DNA of 64,000 bases from Comamonadaceae bacterium (GTDB lineage Bacteria > Pseudomonadota > Gammaproteobacteria > Burkholderiales > Burkholderiaceae_C). Position numbers and translations under genes: made by a program. Under the pieces are notes generated by a model. The model saw only the letters and a list, made by a program, of their open reading frames with translations. It had not been told where the DNA came from and made no database searches. Of this stretch, positions 52,704-62,195 are shown piece by piece; position 1 is the stretch's first letter; each line of letters opens with the position of its first letter. Location: NCBI GenBank assembly GCA_027488215.1, contig JAIYCB010000035.1:50174-114173 (forward strand), in the 5' to 3' direction.

Positions 52704-54617
52704 TCAGGAAGACGCGCCAACCAGTCTTGGCAAACCCGTTGCAAGCCATGGCACTGACGCGATGGCCAGCGTGCCCAAGAAGATCGCAAACAAAGCGGGC
52801 AGCACCGCCACGGCCACTTCACTGACCGACTTTTTGAACATGGCCGATGAGAAATAAATGTTCATACCCGACGGTGGGCACAAGAAACCCATTTCCATGG
52901 CGGCCAAGAAAATGATGCCAAAGTGAACCGGGTCGATGCCATAGCTCATGGCCACTGGCAACAGCAAAGGCACCAAAACCACGATGGCCGCGTAAATTTC
53001 CATGAGCGCACCGGCCAGCAGCAAAAATACCGTCAACGCCAACAAAAACAAGAACTTATCGGGAATTGCACTTTGCACGGCCTCGATGGCGGCATCCGGT
53101 ATGCCCGCGTCGATCAAGAAATTGGTCAATGCCAAAGCCATGCCCAAAATCAACAACACACCGCCAATGATCTGGGCCGATTCGCTCAGGCATTTGCCCA
53201 ACAAGCGCCAGCTCAATTCGCGGTGCCCCCAAGCTTGAGTCAGGATGGCAAAAAAAGCGGTGACGGCCGCGCTTTCGGTGGGCGTGGCCAAGCCACTGAC
53301 CAAGGAGCCGATGGCTACCAAGGGGGCCAGAATTTCCCATTTGGCGGCCCAAACTGATGGCCAAAGCCGTGGTCGCGCCGACTGGAGCAAGGGCGCAGTT
53401 GGATCGACGTCAGAAAACAACTCTCCTCGGGGTCGGCGCAAATATCCACCAAAGACCAATAAAAAAGCCACCATGACCAATGCCGGTAGCAGGCCCGCCA
53501 AAAACATGGTGTTGATGGGCACGCGGGCAATGATGGCATACATGATGAGCGGCACCGACGGCGCCAACAGAACACCCAAAGCACTGGCACTGGTGACCAA
53601 ACTGATGCCCCGCTTTTCGGGGTAACCCGACTTGAGCAACAAAGGCAACAACAAGCCGCCCAAGGCCAAAATGGTCACCCCGCTGCCACCGGTGAACGCG
53701 GTAAAACCCGAGCACAACAATGCGGTTGCCAGCACTGTGCCCATGGCGCCTTGCCCCAACAAAGCCACAAACAAAGTGCCCAATCGCTGGGCAGCCCCTG
53801 TGCGCGCAAACACCAGGCCCGCCAAAGTGAACAAAGGCAGCGCAGGCAAGGAGGGGTTCACCGTGATTTGATAGTGCGACAGGGACACCGATGCCAAGGG
53901 CATGCCGTCTTGCCAAAACAATGCCATGGCCAAGCCACCCAATACGGCAAAGATCGGCGCCCCTGTGAACAAGGCGACGCACAAGAGCATGAACGCGGGC
54001 CACGCAGAAAAAGCCGTGCCATCGAATTGCGCCACCAAAGCGACGCCGCAGAGCGCCAGCGCCAAACCTGTCAGCCACTGAACCGGCAATGCACGCGCAA
54101 ATCGTGCGCAGCGCGCACCCAGCTTGACCCCCAACAAGGCAAAGCCCAACGGCATGCTGGCCTGGACCCACCAAACCGGAATGCCATAAGCCAGCACTTG
54201 GGCAGCTTCTCGCTCACTGTCCACCAAGCGCCAGCTGCTCATGGCCAACATGCCGCACACCAGGGCGGCCAGGCCATTCGCCAAACGCTGCGGCCAAGGA
54301 TTGAGCGCAGGGCTTGACAGCGCGCCGGTTCTGCGCAAACCACCACCCATCGTGGTCAGGTGGCCGTGCCGCTCGGCCGCCAAAGCACCCCACATTGTCA
54401 GCACCAATCCCAGGTGTTGCACCAAAACAGGAGCGTTTTCGATGCCACGGCCCATCCAAGGCCGCATGGCGATTTCAATGACCGGGATCAGCACCATCAA
54501 GGCCAGTGCGGCCGACGCTAGCCATTCATCGAATGCCCAAGCACTTTGGCGTGTCGCTTCAGTCGGGGTTTCGGGTGAGGTCGCAGTCTGGTCCTGGCGC
54601 TCAGACGAGGGGCTCAC
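52704..54617 (-). CDS. TRAP transporter permease, fused DctQ-DctM
   Basis: The 637-aa protein joins a small permease part (about residues 25-190, four helices starting AFDEWLASAALALMVLIPVIEIAMRP) to a DctM part, with FTGAPIFAVLGGLAMALF, GLLLPLLLKSGYPEKRGISLVTSASALGVLLAPSVPLIMYAIIA and EMGFLCPPSGMNIYFSSAMF. Its GTG start overlaps the DctP stop by four bases (GTGA), which argues for that start. With DctP and TatT it is a complete TRAP importer, and it sits beside the CoA-ester catabolic operon. Confidence 0.92.
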   Translation of the reverse strand: MSPSSERQDQTATSPETPTEATRQSAWAFDEWLASAALALMVLIPVIEIAMRPWMGRGIENAPVLVQHLGLVLTMWGALAAERHGHLTTMGGGLRRTGALSSPALNPWPQRLANGLAALVCGMLAMSSWRLVDSEREAAQVLAYGIPVWWVQASMPLGFALLGVKLGARCARFARALPVQWLTGLALALCGVALVAQFDGTAFSAWPAFMLLCVALFTGAPIFAVLGGLAMALFWQDGMPLASVSLSHYQITVNPSLPALPLFTLAGLVFARTGAAQRLGTLFVALLGQGAMGTVLATALLCSGFTAFTGGSGVTILALGGLLLPLLLKSGYPEKRGISLVTSASALGVLLAPSVPLIMYAIIARVPINTMFLAGLLPALVMVAFLLVFGGYLRRPRGELFSDVDPTAPLLQSARPRLWPSVWAAKWEILAPLVAIGSLVSGLATPTESAAVTAFFAILTQAWGHRELSWRLLGKCLSESAQIIGGVLLILGMALALTNFLIDAGIPDAAIEAVQSAIPDKFLFLLALTVFLLLAGALMEIYAAIVVLVPLLLPVAMSYGIDPVHFGIIFLAAMEMGFLCPPSGMNIYFSSAMFKKSVSEVAVAVLPALFAIFLGTLAIASVPWLATGLPRLVGASS

Positions 54618-55660
54618 TTTGCTTGACCTGCACGATAGGTTTTCAGGTGGGCCATCACATCGTCAAAAGTGTCAGTGGGCACCATGGTGCCGCGAATGCG
54701 CGGGTAAAGCTTATCGGCCAAGTCGGTCCACTCTTTCATTTGCGCTGGATTGGGTTTGTTGACCGTGAGGCCCCGTTTCTTCATCGCGTCCACCGCTTCT
54801 TCGACCTCTTGTCGGGCTTTGATCCGAATTTGCGCACCCGCTTTGTCGCTGGCTGTACGCAACGCGGCTTGAACATTGGGCGCCATGCTGTCCCATGCTT
54901 TGCGGGTCACAACCAAGGCTCCCACAATCGGGGCCCAGTTGATGTCCAGCATGTGGGGTGCGGTGTTGTAGACCTGGGTGGCCAAGGCAAAGTAGGGCGT
55001 GGACGGCACGACATTGATCATGCCGGTCTGTATGGCGGGCAAGATGTCGGTGGTTTCCAACGGCACTGGTGTGTAGCCCAAGCTTTTCATGATGCTTTGT
55101 TGATCGGGCTCCGAGCCCCAAGCAAAAAATTTCATGCGTTTGTAGTCATCAGGCCGCAGCGCGGCTTCTTTGGAAAAGAAACGCACCCAACCCGCATCGC
55201 CCCAAGCCAGAACGACAAAGCCTTTGTCCAGGAATTTCTTTTCCATGGCTGGGCGCATTTTCTCGCGTACATAGTCGAGTTCTTCCCAATTGCGAAACAG
55301 CAGTGGCAAGGACTGCAATGCCGCGATCGAAGGCTCGATTTCGCGCAAACCCACCACCGACAACAACGCGCCTTGGAGTTGGCCGATGCGCATGCGTCGC
55401 GCCATTTCGGCTTCACCCCCTTGAGAGCCATCGGGGTAGACCAGATACTTGGCACCCGCACCCTGCGCTGTACGCCAGCTCTCGGCCACGTCCAGCAACT
55501 GGCGGTGATAGAGAGAATTTTTGGGCACCAAAGAACCGATGCGCAGTTGCTGGGGGTTCGCCTGCGCAGTGTTGGCCACCGACATGCCCAACACCACCAG
55601 CGCCGTGCTCAGCCCTTTGGCCCACCACTTTGCAAATGTCAAAACCATTTTCAAATCCAT
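54614..55660 (-). CDS. TRAP transporter solute-binding protein DctP (TatT-linked type)
   Basis: The 348-aa periplasmic receptor has the signal LSTALVVLGMSVANTAQA, then LRIGSLVPKNSLYHRQLLDVAESWRTAQGAGAKYLVYPDGSQGGEAEMARRMRIGQLQGALLSVVGLREIEPS, MKFFAWGSEPDQQSIMKSLGYTPVPLETTDILPAIQTGMINVVPSTP and NTAPHMLDINWAPIVGALVV. This subtype, which occurs with TatT, differs clearly from the DctP at 44452. The ATG shares one base with the TatT stop (TAATG), indicating coupling. Confidence 0.92.
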   Translation of the reverse strand: MDLKMVLTFAKWWAKGLSTALVVLGMSVANTAQANPQQLRIGSLVPKNSLYHRQLLDVAESWRTAQGAGAKYLVYPDGSQGGEAEMARRMRIGQLQGALLSVVGLREIEPSIAALQSLPLLFRNWEELDYVREKMRPAMEKKFLDKGFVVLAWGDAGWVRFFSKEAALRPDDYKRMKFFAWGSEPDQQSIMKSLGYTPVPLETTDILPAIQTGMINVVPSTPYFALATQVYNTAPHMLDINWAPIVGALVVTRKAWDSMAPNVQAALRTASDKAGAQIRIKARQEVEEAVDAMKKRGLTVNKPNPAQMKEWTDLADKLYPRIRGTMVPTDTFDDVMAHLKTYRAGQAK

Positions 55661-56580
55661 TAAAAAAGATCATCCACGTTGTCGAGCAACCACTGCGCAC
55701 GCTGGCGCATGATTTGGTTGGACAGGTCGGTGTGCTTGGCGCTCACTGAAAGCGCCTGTTGCAACAAAGCTTCAAAGGCGGGCCGATCACCCGCAGCTTG
55801 AGCAATCGCCTCGGCTTTAGCCACAAAAGGCCCTGCATTTTGACCGCCACTGGCCGCAATGGCTTGGTCAAAAAACGCGGCCGCTTTGACGGCAGAGCCT
55901 CCGGGGCGCGCAGCCTCGATGTTGCCCATCAAACTGGCCAGGGCGCCTTGGCCGTGGTCGGGTGAGGTGCGCCACGCCAATTCGGCCAAGCGACCGACCA
56001 AGGGCAAATCGGCCACCGCATCGGGATCGTCTTTGGAAAGTGCAATGTAAGCCCCCCAGGAAGCAGCTGCCCAATAGGCCACGCCGACTTGATCGGGTCG
56101 CAACACAGGCCAGCGCGAGGCTTGTGGCTGCGCCAAGGCAGCTGAAAATCCGGGGCTCGTCTGATTCAAAGCGGCCATGGCGTGGCGGTGTGCGCGCCAA
56201 TACAAGCGCTGAGCTCGCTGGTTGAGTTGGTGCGCGGCCTTGGCGTCGGTGCTGACCAAACGCTCGGCTTCGAAACCCACAAAAGCATAGGCATATTGCG
56301 TGAAGCCCGAAGCGACCGACTCGGCCAAGGGCAAATGACCCGGCGACTGTCGCAACAAAGATTCAGACAATTTAAGATAAAAAGCACTGGCTTCACGGGC
56401 CAAGCCCAGGTCTTCTTCAGCCGCTTGGCCTTGTGCCGTGAGGGCATCTGCGGCACTGTTGACCAACAACTGGCGCGGCATGCAGGCGCCCAGCAAGCTG
56501 GCCATCAAAAGCATGCCCATCATCCGCCAAAGCGCAGTGAAAGGGTCAGTGGCTCCTGTCCTGGTTATGGTGGCTGGCAT
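55660..56580 (-). CDS. TRAP transporter T-component (TatT) lipoprotein
   Basis: The 306-aa protein has a signal with lipobox (MLLMASLLGAC), so it should be a lipid-anchored periplasmic protein. The mature part is helical: QLLVNSAADALTAQGQAAEEDLGLAREASAFYLKLSESLLRQ and later GRLAELAWRTSPDHGQGALASLMGNIEAARPG are TatT signatures. TatT trimers dock TRAP receptors and may pass hydrophobic ligands. Several starts are possible (56643, 56613, 56580, 56523); I use 56580, but certainty is low. First gene of the TRAP operon. Confidence 0.82.
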   Translation of the reverse strand: MPATITRTGATDPFTALWRMMGMLLMASLLGACMPRQLLVNSAADALTAQGQAAEEDLGLAREASAFYLKLSESLLRQSPGHLPLAESVASGFTQYAYAFVGFEAERLVSTDAKAAHQLNQRAQRLYWRAHRHAMAALNQTSPGFSAALAQPQASRWPVLRPDQVGVAYWAAASWGAYIALSKDDPDAVADLPLVGRLAELAWRTSPDHGQGALASLMGNIEAARPGGSAVKAAAFFDQAIAASGGQNAGPFVAKAEAIAQAAGDRPAFEALLQQALSVSAKHTDLSNQIMRQRAQWLLDNVDDLF

Positions 56581-56804
56581 GGCAAGCGTGTTGGCAAAAA
56601 CTCGAGCAGACATGGTCCGGGAAGCGTCTGCGTTGTGCACCATGGTGAATGCCAGCGACTGCGCCAAAAAATCTAGACAGTTCAAAATTGCCCAGTCTAT
56701 GTAAGGCGCGTGAATAATTTGTGACACGCGAGCTTCCGCGATAATCTCGCCAACCTTGATGCAACGGCCCACACACTTGGCGGGCCATTTTCCGGAGCCA
56801 ATAC

Positions 56805-57782
56805 ATGAGCACTCTCCAAACCACCGGCGCACGCGCCACGGGCCTGGCCACCATCGCCGCTGACGGCACCGTGCTGGACACCTGGTTCCCAGCCCCAGAA
56901 CTGGCAGCCGATGTGGCGGCCAGCGGCAGCACCCGCCTGACGCAAGCCGAAGCCATCGCCGCTTTGGGCGCTGACGTGGCCCAGGCCTTGGTCGCCTGCA
57001 GCGTGCGCAACGCCACCGTGGTGGCCGTGCGCACCGAGATCAAAAGCCTGGCCGACGCGCCTGCCGACACACACGACGCCTACCTGCGCCTGCACCTGCT
57101 GAGCCACCGCTTGGTGTTGCCGCACGGTGCGAACGTGACTGGCATTTTTGGCCTGCTGCCCAACGTGGCCTGGACCAACTTTGGCCCCTGCGCGCTGGCC
57201 GATGTGCCCGCCGCCCGCCTGAAGGCGCGTGGCACTGGCCGCGTGCTCGAGATCAAGGGCCTGGACAAGTTCCCACAAATGACCGACTACGTGATCCCGT
57301 CGGGCGTGCGCATTGCCAACGCCGACCGTGTGCGCTTGGGCGCGCATCTGGCCAGCGGCACCACCGTCATGCACGAAGGCTTTTGCAACTTCAACGCCGG
57401 CACGCTGGGTGCGAGCATGGTCGAGGGCCGCATCAGTGCGGGCGTGGTGGTGGACGACGCGAGCGACATCGGCGGCGGCGCGTCCATCATGGGCACGCTG
57501 TCGGGTGGCGGCAAAGAAGTCATCAAGGTCGGCAAGCGCTGCCTGCTGGGTGCGAACGCCGGCATCGGCATCTCGCTGGGCGACGACTGCATCGTCGAAG
57601 CGGGTTGCTACATCACCGGCGGCAGCCGCGTCCAGATGCCCGACGGCTCGGTCATGAAGGCCAAAGAACTGTCCGGCAAAAATGGCATCTTGTTCCGCCG
57701 CGATTCACAGTCGGGCGCTTTGCACGCGATCCCGCGCAACAAGAGCTGGGGCGAATTGAACGCCGAGTTGCACAAGAACTGA
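56805..57782 (+). CDS. dapD: 2,3,4,5-tetrahydropyridine-2,6-dicarboxylate N-succinyltransferase, long form
   Basis: This enzyme succinylates tetrahydrodipicolinate in lysine and diaminopimelate synthesis. The 325-aa protein is the long form: a helical N-terminal part, then a left-handed beta-helix of hexapeptides (VIPSGVRIANADRVRLGAHLASGTTVMHEGFCNFNAGTLGASMVEGRISAGVVVDDASDIGGGASIMGTLSGGG) and IVEAGCYITGGSRVQMPDGSVMKAKELSG. GGAG lies about seven bases before the ATG. A possible promoter (TTGTGA, 15-17 bp, GATAAT) lies upstream. Terminated by the hairpin at 57803. Confidence 0.95.
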   Translation: MSTLQTTGARATGLATIAADGTVLDTWFPAPELAADVAASGSTRLTQAEAIAALGADVAQALVACSVRNATVVAVRTEIKSLADAPADTHDAYLRLHLLSHRLVLPHGANVTGIFGLLPNVAWTNFGPCALADVPAARLKARGTGRVLEIKGLDKFPQMTDYVIPSGVRIANADRVRLGAHLASGTTVMHEGFCNFNAGTLGASMVEGRISAGVVVDDASDIGGGASIMGTLSGGGKEVIKVGKRCLLGANAGIGISLGDDCIVEAGCYITGGSRVQMPDGSVMKAKELSGKNGILFRRDSQSGALHAIPRNKSWGELNAELHKN

Positions 57783-57802
57783 TTTCACGTTCTTCTCAAA
57801 AC

Positions 57803-57839
57803 AAAACGGCGTGCACGCGAGAGCGGCACGCCGTTTTTT
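57803..57839. terminator. Bidirectional terminator between dapD and acetoacetyl-CoA synthetase
   Basis: AAAACGGCGTGC and GCACGCCGTTTT pair perfectly over 12 bp around an 11-base loop, with T runs on both strands. It lies between convergent genes. Confidence 0.9.
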
Positions 57840-59935
57840 CAGATCTTGGCCAAATGCTTCTTGGCCAACTCCACATACCAATCCAGACACCCCGGGTTGG
57901 CCATGGCGTCTTTGTTGACGACCTTTTCCAGCGGCTGGCCGAGCATGAGTTTCTTGATCGGCAGTTCCTGCTTTTTGCCCGACAGGGTTCGCGGGATCTC
58001 GGCCACCTGAAAGATGTCATTCGGGATGAACCGGGGGCTGAGCGCCACCTTGATGGCGTTGTTGAGCTTGGCCTTGACCGCATCATCCAGCGCCGTACCC
58101 GGGCGCAGCACCACAAACAGCGGCATGTAGCTTTCTTTGCCCAGGTACTCCAGGTCCACCACCATCGAGTCCATGACTTCGGGCAGAGCTTCGACGGCGC
58201 TGTACAGCTCGCTGGTGCCCATGCGCAGGCCGTAGCGGTTGATGGTGGCGTCGCTGCGGCCAAAAATGACGCAGCCTTCGCCCTCGCCTTGGGCGTTGCC
58301 GATGCGAAGCCAGTCGCCGTGGCGCCACACACCGCCCATGCTGGCCGGACCATCACCGCCACCAGGTTGCCGGCCATGGCCTGCGGGGTACATCTCGAAA
58401 TAGCTGGCCAGGTAGCGGGCGTTGTTCTGGTCGTTCCAGAAATACAGCGGCATGGACGGGATGGGCTGTGTGCAGACCAGTTCGCCCACTTCGCCAAGCA
58501 CCGGCTCACCCGCTTCGTTCCAGGCTTCAACCGCGCAACCGAGTTCGCGGCATTGCATCACGCCGGGCTCTTGCGGCAGTTCGCGGTGGCCGCCGACAAA
58601 GGCGCCCGCAAAGTCGGTGCCGCCGGAGATGTTGCACCACCAGATGTCGGTGCCGATGGCCTTGAATTGTTCGACGCCCCAGGTCTGCGTGTCGGCCGAC
58701 AGGGGTGATCCGGTGGTGCCCAGGGCGCGGATCAGGGACAGGTCGCCACTGCGGGAAATGTCCAAACCGGCTTTGTGGCAGTTGGCAAAGTAGGCAGCGC
58801 CTGCCCCAAAAAACGTGACTTTTTCCTGCGCCGCCATGCGCCACAAAATGCCCCAGTCGGGCCGCTCCTTGCTGCCGCCGGGGTTGCCGTCGTAAATCAC
58901 GCAGGTCACGCCATTGAGCAAGCCCGCCACCTGCGCGTTCCACATGACCCAGCCGGTGGAGCTGTACCAGTGAAAGCGCTCGCCCCAGCTGTTGGGCTGG
59001 TAACTGCAACCGATGTCGTTGTGCAAAATTTTGTTGGCCAGGGCCACAATCACGGTGCCGCCGTGGCCGTGCACGATGGGCTTAGGCAGGCCAGTGGTGC
59101 CGCTGGAGTAAACGATCCACAGCGGGTGGTCAAAGGGCAGCCACATGGGCTCGAAGGCCTGCACGGCGGCATCGTCGCGCACCGTGATGGCCGACATTTG
59201 CACACTGGCACCGACGTCGCATTGGGCCAGGTCCAAAGTACCCAAATTGTCGTGCACGATGACGTGCTGCACGCTGGGCAAGGCGTCGCGCAGCTCCTGC
59301 ACCACACCCATGCGGTCAAAGTCGCGCCCGCCGTAGCTCACGCCGTCCACCGCGATCAGCACCTTGGGCTCGATTTGCTTGAAGCGGTCGAGCACGGCGT
59401 TGGTGCCCATGTCGGGCGCACAAATGCTCCACACGCCGCCCACGCTGGCCGTGGCCAAAAACGCCACCATGGCTTCGGGGATGTTGGGCAGGTAAGCCGC
59501 CACCCGGTCCCCCGGCTGCACACCCTGCGCTTGCAGGTGCAGCGCCATGGCCGCCACCTGGCGACGCAGCTCGGGCCAGCTCAACTCGCGGCGCAGGCCT
59601 TTTTCGTTGTGGCTTATGACCGCCAAAAACCCTGCATCGTGTGCAGGCTGCACATGGCGAAACACCTGGTGCGCGTAATTGGTCTGGGCCCCCGGGAACC
59701 ACTTGGCTCCGGGCATCACGTTGTTCGCCAACACCGCTGTGTGCGGCGTGGGCGACTGAAAATCAAAATAGTCCCAAATGCTTTGCCAGAACGCATCGAG
59801 CTCGGTGATCGACCAACGCCACAAGTCGTTGTAGGTGGCAAAGCTCAGGCCACGTTCGTCGCGCAGCCAGTTTTGGTACAGCCTGATTTGCGGCAAATGG
59901 GGGGCAGGAGCGGTGGGTCGTGTCGCGGTGTTCAT
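57839..59935 (-). CDS. Acetoacetate-CoA ligase (acetoacetyl-CoA synthetase)
   Basis: This 698-aa AMP-forming ligase activates acetoacetate to acetoacetyl-CoA, connecting to polyhydroxybutyrate and ketone metabolism. The family layout is clear: IWDYFDFQ, MPGAKWFPGAQTNYAHQVF, the AMP site IVYSSGTTGLPKPIVHGHGG, WYSSTGWVMWNAQVAGLLNG, ISGGTDFAGAFVGG, WRHGDWL and SGKKQELPIKKL. A glycine-rich insert (GHGRQPGGGDGPASMGG) lies between YFEMYPA and VWRHGDW. ATG 59935 and 59959 are both possible; no strong ribosome site distinguishes them. Its stop lies at the dapD terminator. Confidence 0.93.
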   Translation of the reverse strand: MNTATRPTAPAPHLPQIRLYQNWLRDERGLSFATYNDLWRWSITELDAFWQSIWDYFDFQSPTPHTAVLANNVMPGAKWFPGAQTNYAHQVFRHVQPAHDAGFLAVISHNEKGLRRELSWPELRRQVAAMALHLQAQGVQPGDRVAAYLPNIPEAMVAFLATASVGGVWSICAPDMGTNAVLDRFKQIEPKVLIAVDGVSYGGRDFDRMGVVQELRDALPSVQHVIVHDNLGTLDLAQCDVGASVQMSAITVRDDAAVQAFEPMWLPFDHPLWIVYSSGTTGLPKPIVHGHGGTVIVALANKILHNDIGCSYQPNSWGERFHWYSSTGWVMWNAQVAGLLNGVTCVIYDGNPGGSKERPDWGILWRMAAQEKVTFFGAGAAYFANCHKAGLDISRSGDLSLIRALGTTGSPLSADTQTWGVEQFKAIGTDIWWCNISGGTDFAGAFVGGHRELPQEPGVMQCRELGCAVEAWNEAGEPVLGEVGELVCTQPIPSMPLYFWNDQNNARYLASYFEMYPAGHGRQPGGGDGPASMGGVWRHGDWLRIGNAQGEGEGCVIFGRSDATINRYGLRMGTSELYSAVEALPEVMDSMVVDLEYLGKESYMPLFVVLRPGTALDDAVKAKLNNAIKVALSPRFIPNDIFQVAEIPRTLSGKKQELPIKKLMLGQPLEKVVNKDAMANPGCLDWYVELAKKHLAKI

Positions 59936-60018
59936 GCGCTGCAGCGTATCAGCGGCCATGCCCCGCTGTCACGCGCATCAACCCTGAAACATGCACCTAG
60001 GTGACAGCCTCCAAACCC

Positions 60019-60585
60019 TCAGGCTGCAGTGTCCTTTTGCATGCGTGCGCTCTTCCAGTACACGTCATCGCCACCATTCATGCGGTTGAGCACGCGGGCC
60101 AGCACAAACATCAAGTCCGACAAGCGGTTCAGGTATTGGCGTGGGGTTTCATTGATCGCCTCTTCGTTGCCCAAGGCCACACACGCCCGCTCGGCACGGC
60201 GCGCCACCGTGCGGCACACATGGGCCTGCGATGCGCCGCGTGTGCCTGCGGGCAGAATAAATTCTTCGAGCTTAGGCAACTGGGCGTTGTAGGTCTCCAG
60301 CGCCACATCGAGTGCCGCCACAGCCTCCTCCTTGAGCAGTTCAAAACCGGGAATGGACAACTCGCCCCCCAAATTGAACAGCTGGTGCTGCACCTCGACC
60401 AGGACCTCGCGCACATCGGAGGGCATGTCTTCGCAGAGCAGCAGGCCAATGTGCGAATTCAGTTCGTCCACCTCGCCCATGGCATGCACGCGCAGGCTGT
60501 TTTTGGATACCCGCTGGTTATTACCCAAGCCGGTGGTCCCGTTGTCACCGGTGCGGGTGGCGATTTGTGTGAGTCGATTGCCCAT
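60019..60585 (-). CDS. Cob(I)yrinic acid a,c-diamide adenosyltransferase, PduO type
   Basis: The 188-aa trimeric adenosyltransferase makes adenosylcobalamin. It has the N-terminal IATRTGDNGTTGLGNNQRVSKNSLRVHAMGEVDELNSHIGLLL, LFNLGGELSIPG, LPAGTRGASQAHVCRTVARRAERACVAL and YLNRLSDLMFVLARVLN, all PduO/MMAB signatures with conserved ATP-binding residues. AGGA lies about eight bases upstream of ATG 60585. It probably serves methylmalonyl-CoA mutase or another B12 enzyme outside the window. Confidence 0.94.
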   Translation of the reverse strand: MGNRLTQIATRTGDNGTTGLGNNQRVSKNSLRVHAMGEVDELNSHIGLLLCEDMPSDVREVLVEVQHQLFNLGGELSIPGFELLKEEAVAALDVALETYNAQLPKLEEFILPAGTRGASQAHVCRTVARRAERACVALGNEEAINETPRQYLNRLSDLMFVLARVLNRMNGGDDVYWKSARMQKDTAA

Positions 60586-60728
60586 GGATTTGTCCTTGTA
60601 TCAAGCTGGGATTGTGGGCCAAGTCCCCATGACTTGTCTGACAGTCGACAGCAAAACGGGGGTTTGAGGCGTAAACTCTGTTTGCACATAAAGAACAGGT
60701 TGACGCCTGTCACCATCGGAGACAACCC

Positions 60729-62156
60729 ATGAACGCCCCCACCTCTGCCGCCCACCTGGCCCCCGAAATTGCGCAGCGCGCCGTGCCCGAAGCCTTTTTG
60801 ACGGCTCTCAAAGCCCGCTTTGGCCACAATTGCTCCACCGCCCTGGTGGTGCGCGAGCAACATGGGCGCGACGAATCGGCCTTTACCACGGTCCCCCCTC
60901 CCGCCGCAGTGGTGTTTGCCGAATGCACGCAAGACGTGGCAGACGCCGTCAAACTGTGCGCCGAACACAAAGTGCCCGTCATTCCCTTTGGCGTGGGCTC
61001 CTCGCTCGAAGGCCATTTGCTGGCGGTGCAAGGCGGCATCAGCATCGACCTGACGCGCATGAACAAGGTGCTGTCCATCAACGCCGAAGACCTGACCGTG
61101 ACGGTGCAGCCGGGCGTGACGCGCAAGCAACTCAACGAAGAGATCAAGTCCACCGGCCTCTTCTTCCCGATCGACCCGGGTGCAGACGCGACCCTTGGCG
61201 GCATGAGCGCCACCCGCGCCAGCGGAACGAACGCCGTGCGCTACGGCACCATGCGCGAAAACGTGCTGGCCATGGAAATCGTCACCTCGGCCGGCGACAC
61301 CATCCGCACCGGCACCCGCGCCAAAAAATCGAGCGCTGGATATGACCTGACGCGTCTGATGGTGGGCAGCGAAGGCACGCTGGGCGTGATCACCGAAGTC
61401 ACCGTGCGCCTGTACCCATTGCCTGAAGCCATCTCGGCCGCAATCTGTTCCTTTCCCAGCATCGAAGCCGCCGTGCGCACCGTCATCCAGACCATCCAGT
61501 TGGGCGTGCCAATTGCCCGCGTGGAGCTGATCGACCACAACACGGTGCGCATGGTCAATGCCTATGCCAAGCTGGGTCTGCGCGAAGAACCCATGTTGCT
61601 CATGGAGTTTCACGGCTCACCGGCGGGCGTGAAAGAACAAGCCGAAACCGTGCAGGAGATCGCCAGCGAATTTGGCGGCAACGCATTTGAATGGGCGCTG
61701 ACCCCCGAAGAGCGCACACGCTTGTGGACAGCCCGCCACAACGCCTACTTTGCAGCCGTGCAAAGCAGGCCCGGTTGCCGTGCCATCAGCACCGACACCT
61801 GCGTGCCGATCAGCCGCCTGGCCGATTGCCTGTTGGACTCCATCACCGAAACCGATGCCAGCGGCATCCCCTACTTCCTCGTGGGCCATGTGGGCGACGG
61901 CAATTTCCACTTTGGCTATTTGATCGACCCGAACAACCCCCAAGAGTGCGAAACCGCCGAAGCGCTGAATCAGCAACTGGTCAGCCGCGCCCTGCGCCTG
62001 GGTGGCACCTGCACCGGCGAGCACGGCATTGGCCTGCACAAGATGGACTTTTTACGCACCGAAACGGGCGAAGGCGCGGTGGACATGATGCGAACCATCA
62101 AGCGCGCGCTGGACCCGCACAACATCATGAACCCAGGGAAGATTTTCTCGATGTGA
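60729..62156 (+). CDS. FAD-binding oxidase, D-lactate dehydrogenase (cytochrome) / GlcD type
   Basis: The 475-aa flavoprotein has the PCMH FAD domain (VPVIPFGVGSSLEGHLLAVQGGISIDLTRMNKVL, DPGADATLGGMSATRASGTNAVRYGTMRENVLAMEIV, LMVGSEGTLGVITEVTVRL) and the VAO C-terminus with VGHVGDGNFHFGYLID and GGTCTGEHGIGLHKMDFL. It oxidises a D-2-hydroxy acid to its keto acid; D-lactate or glycolate are the usual substrates. There are no glcE/glcF partners, which favours a single-subunit D-lactate dehydrogenase. GGAG lies seven bases before the ATG. Confidence 0.92.
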   Translation: MNAPTSAAHLAPEIAQRAVPEAFLTALKARFGHNCSTALVVREQHGRDESAFTTVPPPAAVVFAECTQDVADAVKLCAEHKVPVIPFGVGSSLEGHLLAVQGGISIDLTRMNKVLSINAEDLTVTVQPGVTRKQLNEEIKSTGLFFPIDPGADATLGGMSATRASGTNAVRYGTMRENVLAMEIVTSAGDTIRTGTRAKKSSAGYDLTRLMVGSEGTLGVITEVTVRLYPLPEAISAAICSFPSIEAAVRTVIQTIQLGVPIARVELIDHNTVRMVNAYAKLGLREEPMLLMEFHGSPAGVKEQAETVQEIASEFGGNAFEWALTPEERTRLWTARHNAYFAAVQSRPGCRAISTDTCVPISRLADCLLDSITETDASGIPYFLVGHVGDGNFHFGYLIDPNNPQECETAEALNQQLVSRALRLGGTCTGEHGIGLHKMDFLRTETGEGAVDMMRTIKRALDPHNIMNPGKIFSM

Positions 62157-62195
62157 GGCCGGCTTTTCACGGGCCTTTACGCGCAGCAAGCCGCT

